From: Thalassotalea euphylliae
Lineage (GTDB): Bacteria > Pseudomonadota > Gammaproteobacteria > Enterobacterales > Alteromonadaceae
Assembly: GCF_003390335.1 (NCBI RefSeq)
Contig: NZ_QUOU01000001.1
Coordinates: 2,356,001 to 2,420,000, forward strand
Direction: 5' to 3'
DNA: 64,000 bases
Part shown: piece by piece, positions 58,846 to 64,000 of the stretch
Layout: each line of letters opens with the position of its first letter
Position numbering within the stretch: position 1 is the first letter of the stretch
The notes under the pieces: generated by a model
Seen by the model: the letters and a program-made list of their open reading frames with translations, nothing else
Told to the model about the DNA's origin: nothing
Database searches by the model: none
Program-made: the position numbers and the translations under genes

Positions 58846-60897
58846 TTAACAATCAATCGTAACCTCAACAAGCCCGCTATCATTACTAGCAGCAGGCCGC
58901 GCACAGCAAAGAACAACCTCATTTTCATTATCGAAGTCGCATTGTGGTTGCTGGCTATAGTTAACACTTCCCGCTTTTTTCTTCACCACACAACTGCCAC
59001 AAGAACCGTTTCTACAACCAAAATCAGGAGCCAAACCATGCTGTTCAGCAAACTCTAGTAAGCTTCCTTGATCAGGCGTCCATTCCTGCTCCACTTGCGA
59101 CTTTTCGAACGTTACTAACGCTTGCTCAGCGTCGATAACAGCAGGCTGATTACTTTGTTCTGTTTGTCGAGCAATAGCACCTGACCCAAACGCTTCTGCA
59201 AAAATATTATTGTCATTAATACCGAGTGCTAAACACATGTCGTACATAGATTGCATATATGTTTGAGGGCCGCAAATGAACACTTGGTAGTTGTCTAGTC
59301 TTAAAGCCGCTTTAAGCACCTCTGCGTTTAACCGACCCTGAACTTGATAATCAAGCCCTGGTTGCGCATCTTGTGGATCACTTAACACCCAATAAACCTT
59401 CATCAAACCTTTTGAACGATCAGCTAATTGATTTAACTCATCGTAAAATGAACGCTCCTGCGGCGTTCTTGCTGAACAAAACACGTATAACTCACGTAAG
59501 TGCCTAGTGCGTGTTGTGTCCAGAATACAATGCCTAGCCATCGATAAAATTGGGGTGATACCAATACCGCCCGCCAGTAATATTGCAGGCCGCTGTTCTA
59601 AAGGGTCGATAACAAAGCCGCCTCTGGGCGCCTTGCATTCAATAATGTCCCCGACCGCCAACTCATAGTGCATATAATTTGAAAATACACCGTTAGTTTC
59701 TCGTTTAATTGCAATGCGATAATGCTCATCATGAGGAGAGCACGCCAACGTATAGGTGCGAATCTGGGGTTGACCGTCGACATCAGTTTTTAACGTCAGG
59801 AATTGTCCTGCCTCGAATGTTGGCTTGACACCACTAACGGGGCTCAAATAAAAGGCTTTCACATTTCGGCTTTCTTGTTCAACCTTAACAAGGCGATAAT
59901 CCTGCCAAGTATGCAAGTTTTTGTGCGATTGTTTTTGCGCTTCAGCCGCCAGCCAAGTACCAGTAATTTCAGTTGTTGATGCATAATTATCAAAGTCAAA
60001 AACGAATGGTAAAACCCCTTTCATTCGAACTAAACGCGTTACCTTAAACTGCCATGCACGCTCTGCCCCTTGAAAGTGTTCAATATCTGATTCCTGCCAA
60101 AGGATCTCAGCATGTCCAGTTAACGAAATAACATCACCGCGTTCAAAGTCGATAAACAAAAGACCAGCAGCGGAGTTAACCTGAAAATTGCCGAGCGTAT
60201 TAAAATGGTTATTCCCTAAATAATCAGGAATAGTCAGAGTTTTCTTGTCGTCAATGCGAACAAAACCTGGCTTTCCACCTCGGTGAGACACATCGGCACC
60301 AGAAGCTTGCCCAGCGACCGCTTCACCGCTATGACTAGCAACAAAAAACGTATCGGCTTGTGCAATGAGCGCCATTGTAGCCTCATCAAAATAAGTGAAC
60401 CTTTCAATAGCAATAGTAGGCTGCACTGCTCTTACTTTTATACTTCTCGACTGAATATATTGGGGACAATTGCCAAATGTTTGATCTATGGTTAATTCAA
60501 AGCCTGCTTTACTCTTTTGGTTGAGGGTTGCTGAGAACCTGTTTCGACGGCGAGTTGCTAGTTCTATCCCCAAAAAACCGACTTTCAGGCCAGTCGATAG
60601 TGATTCTGCTAACGGGTCGCCTGGCAATGGCTTGGTATTAATCTGGATGTGGTATTCATCAGGGGTTGATATAAAACCTGGCTCGCCACATAAAATTGAC
60701 GCCCACACCTGCCCACTCGAATCAGAGTGGCCGGTAAACAGAAAAGGAAGTTGGTGGTAAAACTCTCGGTGTTGCTGCGGAAAGTGATCGCGAATAACAC
60801 GCCGACCAAAGGTTTCCATGCGATCCCGCACGCCAAGTTGTTCCTGAATGTACTGCTCGCCTTGGTGAAATGGCGAATCTGAGACATTAATTTCCAC
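58846..60897 (-). CDS. PNPOx-like / ferredoxin reductase / 2Fe-2S ferredoxin fusion
   Basis: A 683-residue three-part redox enzyme. Residues ~15-320 form a split-barrel flavin domain of the pyridoxamine-phosphate-oxidase-like type (FTGHSDSSGQVWASILCGEP, FGNCPQYIQSR). Residues ~335-570 are an FAD/NAD(P)H reductase (RTYTLACSP, LAGGIGITPILSMARH, CGPQTYMQSMYD). The last ~90 residues are a plant-type ferredoxin with C-x4-C-x2-C (DFGCRNGSCGSC) and a distal Cys (VVLCCARP). GTG 60897 is chosen (GAGGAA 9 nt upstream); GTG 60912 is possible. Probably reduces quinones, nitro compounds or reactive electrophiles. Confidence 0.85.
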   Translation of the reverse strand: MEINVSDSPFHQGEQYIQEQLGVRDRMETFGRRVIRDHFPQQHREFYHQLPFLFTGHSDSSGQVWASILCGEPGFISTPDEYHIQINTKPLPGDPLAESLSTGLKVGFLGIELATRRRNRFSATLNQKSKAGFELTIDQTFGNCPQYIQSRSIKVRAVQPTIAIERFTYFDEATMALIAQADTFFVASHSGEAVAGQASGADVSHRGGKPGFVRIDDKKTLTIPDYLGNNHFNTLGNFQVNSAAGLLFIDFERGDVISLTGHAEILWQESDIEHFQGAERAWQFKVTRLVRMKGVLPFVFDFDNYASTTEITGTWLAAEAQKQSHKNLHTWQDYRLVKVEQESRNVKAFYLSPVSGVKPTFEAGQFLTLKTDVDGQPQIRTYTLACSPHDEHYRIAIKRETNGVFSNYMHYELAVGDIIECKAPRGGFVIDPLEQRPAILLAGGIGITPILSMARHCILDTTRTRHLRELYVFCSARTPQERSFYDELNQLADRSKGLMKVYWVLSDPQDAQPGLDYQVQGRLNAEVLKAALRLDNYQVFICGPQTYMQSMYDMCLALGINDNNIFAEAFGSGAIARQTEQSNQPAVIDAEQALVTFEKSQVEQEWTPDQGSLLEFAEQHGLAPDFGCRNGSCGSCVVKKKAGSVNYSQQPQCDFDNENEVVLCCARPAASNDSGLVEVTIDC

Positions 60898-61027
60898 TGT
60901 CTTGTTCCTCACTGGCTAGACATACTTCAACAACTTCGGGTGGTAAAAAGTGCAAGTCAAAGCCAGCACTTACCCAGATACTGGACCAACTTAGTTCAAT
61001 ATAATCAAATAGTTTACGCCATTGCAT
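60887..61027 (-). CDS. 46-residue ORF coupled to the fusion reductase
   Basis: ATG 61027 has a GGAG site 7 nt upstream, and the frame (MQWRKLFDYIELSWSSIW, ending EEQDSGN) overlaps the start of the fusion reductase gene, suggesting coupled translation. The N-terminal half is amphipathic with many aromatics. The family is unknown. Upstream at about 61016-61177 another minus-strand stretch looks coding (WVERDLITGDWLSEVEDKTY) but has no start codon, so decay of a larger gene is possible. Confidence 0.4.
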   Translation of the reverse strand: MQWRKLFDYIELSWSSIWVSAGFDLHFLPPEVVEVCLASEEQDSGN

Positions 61028-61210
61028 TACAACACTCCTCTGTTAGTAAGATATGTCTTTTTTGACAGTCAATAACTGTATTTTCTAACGCTTGAAATTC
61101 ATATGTTTTGTCTTCAACTTCACTAAGCCAATCACCGGTGATTAAGTCTCGTTCAACCCAAGCAACACAACACCTTCAAGTACCTTTTATGTCGCCTAAA
61201 CCAGCTTGTT

Positions 61211-62659
61211 TTACGCACCAGGTCCGCAATCAATACAGTTAAGTGGTGGCTGTGGCCCCATACCCATTTCTTTCTGTAACACCCTTAAACCAGTCCGCAA
61301 GCCCTCTTCAATGACAGGATGATAGAATGGCATTTGTAACACCTCGCTTACCGTCATACGCATTTGAATAACCCATGCAAGCAAATGCGCGAGATGTTCA
61401 TGGCGCGGCCCTATCATCTCGGCACCAAGCAAACAACCAGACTCTATATCGCCGTATAGCCTCATCAAACCTTTATTTACCAGCATCACTCTTGCACGTC
61501 CTTGGTTTTCAAAACTGACATCGCCTGCAACAAACTTGTCGCCGCTTTGCAAAAGCTCGGCGTAAGACTTACCGACTGTGGCGATTTGTGGATCGGAGAA
61601 AACGACACCAAGTGGCACTTTTCTGGCGCGTTTAAACACCTCAGGGTAGCGACCTGCATTTTCGCCAGCTAATCGACCTTCATCTGAAGCTTCATGCAGT
61701 AATGGCAAGTCTCCGTTAACATCGCCAGCGATGAATATATGACTGTTACCACATTGCAGAGAAAGCGTTTCGTACAGAGGAATACCCCGCTCGTCGCGAA
61801 TCAAGGTTGTGTTTTCTAATCCCAAGTTACCGACATTAGCTCGCCTACCCGTAGCAGCGAGCAAATAATCAAACACTTGCACTTGTTCTTGGGCTTCAGG
61901 TGCAGAAGCAAAAGTAACTTCAACTCCTTCGTCAATACGCTTTATCAAATTCACTTCGCTAGCACTATGAAATGGAAACTCTGCTTTGAAAGTGTTGATA
62001 GCATAATCTTTAACCAAAGGATCTGTCAGGGGACCTACCGAGTTACCGGCACCAAACAATTGAACGTTAACACCAAGTCGATGAAGTGCTTGCCCTAATT
62101 CCAAACCAATAATGCCCGCGCCAAATACAGCAACAGACTTGGGGAGGTCATCCCAGTCGAACACGTCATCATTGGTGATAAGCAAATCTTGAGCTTCTTT
62201 CAAGAGCTCGGGAATATGTGCTTTTGAGCCCGTTGCTATCACTATCCTATCGGCCTTTAAAAATTGGCCATTTGATAGCGCCAAGGTGTGGTCATCTACA
62301 AAACTCGCATATGCTTTAATGCGATGCTCAGACGCAAATTCATTGATGTCGGCCTTGACGAAGTTTACAAAGCGGTCTCGTTCACTCTTTACCCGCTCCA
62401 TCACCACAGAGCCCATTACTTTGGGGACCCCTACATCTAAGCCAAATTGCTGAAATACTTTGGTATGGTGACGCGCTTCTGCCGGAGCAATAAGCAACTT
62501 TGAAGGCATGCAGCCAACACGAGCGCAGGTTGTGCCATACTCCCCACCTTCAATTAAAGCAATATTATCAGTAAACTTGAGCGCTTCACGGTAAGCGCCC
62601 ATGCCGGCGGTACCAGTCCCGATAATTGCGATGTCTACCCGTTTCATTTCATCATTCAT
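61211..62659 (-). CDS. Dihydrolipoamide-dehydrogenase-like flavoprotein disulfide reductase
   Basis: A 482-residue class I pyridine-nucleotide disulfide oxidoreductase. FAD site: IAIIGTGTAGMGAYREAL; redox pair C-x4-C in GTTCARVGCMPSKLL; NAD site VAVFGAGIIGLELGQAL; HIFIAGDVNGDLPL; dimer-interface AHLLAWVIQMRMTVSEVLQMPFYHP with the active His. ATG 62659 is chosen (GGAG 9 nt upstream). It resembles Lpd-type proteins that are not part of a 2-oxoacid complex. An unusual tail ends in NCIDCGPGA with two extra cysteines. Second gene of the TetR-linked operon. Confidence 0.88.
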   Translation of the reverse strand: MNDEMKRVDIAIIGTGTAGMGAYREALKFTDNIALIEGGEYGTTCARVGCMPSKLLIAPAEARHHTKVFQQFGLDVGVPKVMGSVVMERVKSERDRFVNFVKADINEFASEHRIKAYASFVDDHTLALSNGQFLKADRIVIATGSKAHIPELLKEAQDLLITNDDVFDWDDLPKSVAVFGAGIIGLELGQALHRLGVNVQLFGAGNSVGPLTDPLVKDYAINTFKAEFPFHSASEVNLIKRIDEGVEVTFASAPEAQEQVQVFDYLLAATGRRANVGNLGLENTTLIRDERGIPLYETLSLQCGNSHIFIAGDVNGDLPLLHEASDEGRLAGENAGRYPEVFKRARKVPLGVVFSDPQIATVGKSYAELLQSGDKFVAGDVSFENQGRARVMLVNKGLMRLYGDIESGCLLGAEMIGPRHEHLAHLLAWVIQMRMTVSEVLQMPFYHPVIEEGLRTGLRVLQKEMGMGPQPPLNCIDCGPGA

Positions 62660-62696
62660 TCTCATTTGCTCCAATCACTAAAAAGCCTATCGTTGG

Positions 62697-63185
62697 CTAA
62701 CTAGCCTTATGTCTACCCGATGTATTTAGGTTCTTCTGCTGATAGAAATAAACTTTCACTTTTTCGAAAACCTTGGCACTGACCACAAGTCCGATAGCCC
62801 CTAATAAGACGGGCTCCATCAAGAACCACCAGCCCTGTTGGCTCTGAATAATTAAAATGGGATTGGCGCCTGCTGGCGGGTGTAGAGTGTTACTGAGCAC
62901 CATCATAGTAATGGCCAACCCAGTCGCAACGGCAACAGCCCAAGCACCAAAACCAATGTATTCTGCGAACAATAAACCAATAGTCGCAGTTAACACGTGC
63001 CCACCAATAACATTTAGAGGCTTTGAAAAAGGACTCAAAGGTGCAGCAAACAACAATACAGCTGTAGCCCCAAACGGCGCCATTAATAGTTGCCAATCAC
63101 TAGTCATTGATTGACCAAGCGATAATAGTGCAATCCCCAGTGTCGCTGCCATACCACCGAGCATAGCTGTAAGTATCTTTTCCAT
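62697..63185 (-). CDS. HPP-family membrane protein
   Basis: A 162-residue protein with four or five hydrophobic segments and the family hallmark HPPAGANPIL (about 101-110) after MVLSNTL; MAPFGATAVLLFAAPLSPFS near the N-terminus is also typical. HPP proteins have been linked to nitrite transport in plastids and cyanobacteria; the bacterial role is open. First gene of the operon running leftward from the TetR operators. Confidence 0.85.
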   Translation of the reverse strand: MEKILTAMLGGMAATLGIALLSLGQSMTSDWQLLMAPFGATAVLLFAAPLSPFSKPLNVIGGHVLTATIGLLFAEYIGFGAWAVAVATGLAITMMVLSNTLHPPAGANPILIIQSQQGWWFLMEPVLLGAIGLVVSAKVFEKVKVYFYQQKNLNTSGRHKAS

Positions 63186-63204
63186 GCTAAATCTCTTCTT
63201 ATTA

Positions 63205-63224
63205 GGTAGACCAATCTGTCTACC
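63205..63224. promoter_or_regulatory. TetR operator 1
   Basis: A palindrome with arms GGTAGAC (63205-63211) and GTCTACC (63218-63224) around six bases. The TAGAC-N6-GTCTA core is like sites bound by NemR-type and related TetR regulators. It lies 20 nt upstream of the HPP start codon and overlaps the -35 area for the TetR gene. Confidence 0.8.
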
Positions 63225-63236
63225 TTTGTTTTATAA

Positions 63237-63256
63237 TGTAGACAACTCGGTCTACC
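63237..63256. promoter_or_regulatory. TetR operator 2
   Basis: A second palindrome, GTAGAC (63238-63243) and GTCTAC (63250-63255), 32 bp from the first by centre, about three helical turns. A -10-like TATAAT (63232-63237) lies between the two sites, so repressor bound at both would close the divergent promoters of the tetR gene and the HPP operon. Confidence 0.8.
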
Positions 63257-63291
63257 TGTGTCAACATCATCTCATCAAAAAAGGTGAAAAA

Positions 63292-63843
63292 ATGAACGAA
63301 AAAAGACAGCACTTATTAGAAACAGCATTGCAGCTTTTTTATCATTATGGTGTGCAAGCTGTTGGAATTAATGAAATTCTCAAAACATCAGGAATTGCGA
63401 AAAAGACGCTTTACCACCATTTTCCAAGTAAAGATGAGTTAGTGATTGCGGCATTGAGTATGAGAGATGAAAGGTATTGTGCTTGGTTTGAAGGTTTATT
63501 AGTTGGCTCTGCATCCAACGACGAATTAGCGGAACGAATATTTAACGGCCTGTCTCAATGGTTTAATGATGAAGTGGGTAGCCTAGATAAATTTAGAGGG
63601 TGTTTTTTTATTAACACATCAGCTGAGTATAGTGACGCCAGCTGCCCAATATCCATTCGCTGTAAAGAGCATAAACAAAGGATCAAAGCGATTATTGCTA
63701 GACATTTAGTTGAACCTGACGAAACGTATTTAGAATTCCTATGCACGTTAAAAGAAGGAGCAATCGTCTTAGCTTACGTATGTCAAGACAAGCAAGCCGC
63801 GGAAAAAGCGTATGCAACGGTAAGAAAATTTATTAGTAAATAA
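63292..63843 (+). CDS. TetR-family regulator
   Basis: A 183-residue TetR repressor from ATG 63292 (AAAGGTG upstream; the longer frame before it covers the operators). The helix-turn-helix is clear: LLETALQLFYHYGVQAVGIN, EILKTSGIAKKTLYHHFPSK, DELVIAAL (about 8-54). The ligand domain has cysteines in FRGCFFIN and ASCPISIRC that could serve redox or electrophile sensing, as in NemR; that is inference. It is divergent from the HPP-reductase operon and surely controls it and itself. Confidence 0.9.
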   Translation: MNEKRQHLLETALQLFYHYGVQAVGINEILKTSGIAKKTLYHHFPSKDELVIAALSMRDERYCAWFEGLLVGSASNDELAERIFNGLSQWFNDEVGSLDKFRGCFFINTSAEYSDASCPISIRCKEHKQRIKAIIARHLVEPDETYLEFLCTLKEGAIVLAYVCQDKQAAEKAYATVRKFISK

Positions 63844-64000
63844 TAAAGATTAAATGAAGCAAACCTTGATTTTTGACTTTGTAGTGAGCCGAATCAAGCC
63901 ATATAGTAGGATACACGCTATCTAGGCTGCGCTCTTGACTGGAGTTTCATTGAGGGATTAGCAGCCCTGTTACAGGAGGTAATATACGGCTGCTTGCAAA
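63844..64000. other. Right-edge non-coding sequence
   Basis: No gene is seen. A short dyad, GCAGCC (about 63961-63966) and GGCTGC (about 63989-63994), with AGGAGG between the arms, lies at the very end and may be the leader of a gene beyond the window. Confidence 0.3.

Overview
The window looks like chromosomal DNA of a marine-type gammaproteobacterium, most likely in the order Alteromonadales. The basis is the moderately low GC content, the style of the acyl-CoA catabolic cluster, the bioBFCD/bioA layout and the asparaginyl-tRNA synthetase. This is inference from gene content, and I cannot name the genus. No rRNA, tRNA or CRISPR array was found.

Layout. (1) 1-13760 is an accessory region. 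An IS30-family element (183-1242) lies just upstream of a cut-off membrane-protein gene. Next comes a contact-toxin cassette on the minus strand: a LysM-like carrier protein, a separate AHH-family nuclease and three tandem immunity-like paralogues. This cassette is bracketed by two copies of a structured ~90 bp repeat. After it come an ArdA antirestriction protein, a catalytic-domain-only tyrosine recombinase beside a ~150 bp nested dyad, a Rap1a/Tai-like exported protein, a toxin-antitoxin-like operon with a perfect palindromic operator, and an unrecognised two-gene membrane/cytosol module. (2) 13764-29377 is a catabolic cluster headed by a divergent LysR regulator. It holds two acyl-CoA dehydrogenases, an APH-type kinase, three SDRs, a MaoC hydratase, a thiolase, an acyl-CoA ligase, a patatin, an enoyl-reductase-like protein and a c-type cytochrome. 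The adjacent APH kinase and ACAD resemble the kinase/dehydrogenase pair that handles 4-hydroxyacyl-CoA, so unusual hydroxylated fatty acids or lactones are likely substrates. (3) 29583-37930 holds a gene remnant, a chemoreceptor, a GtrA/GT2/GT39 envelope-glycosylation set fused into an operon with a two-component system, and an orphan NarL-type regulator. (4) 38458-46255 holds a 33-bp-periodic repeat array ahead of a solo HicB-like gene, the biotin genes with a BirA operator, a small membrane protein and asnS. (5) 46262-54302 contains two IS1111-type (IS110-family) elements with matching architecture, and a ~260 bp MITE present as two inverted copies around a phosphoribosyltransferase, an M28 peptidase and a transglutaminase/TPR lipoprotein. 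(6) 54374-63843 is a detoxification region. It has LysR/NAT/GST/DJ-1 genes with a duplicated promoter segment, then a TetR-controlled operon (HPP membrane protein, disulfide-reductase-like flavoprotein, a tiny coupled ORF, and a PNPOx-reductase-ferredoxin fusion) with twin operators.

The strongest candidates for something new are the structured repeats around the split toxin cassette, the recombinase with its adjacent dyad, the unknown two-gene module at 11429-13249, the 33-bp-periodic array before the solo hicB, and the translation-masking hairpins shared by both IS1111-type elements.
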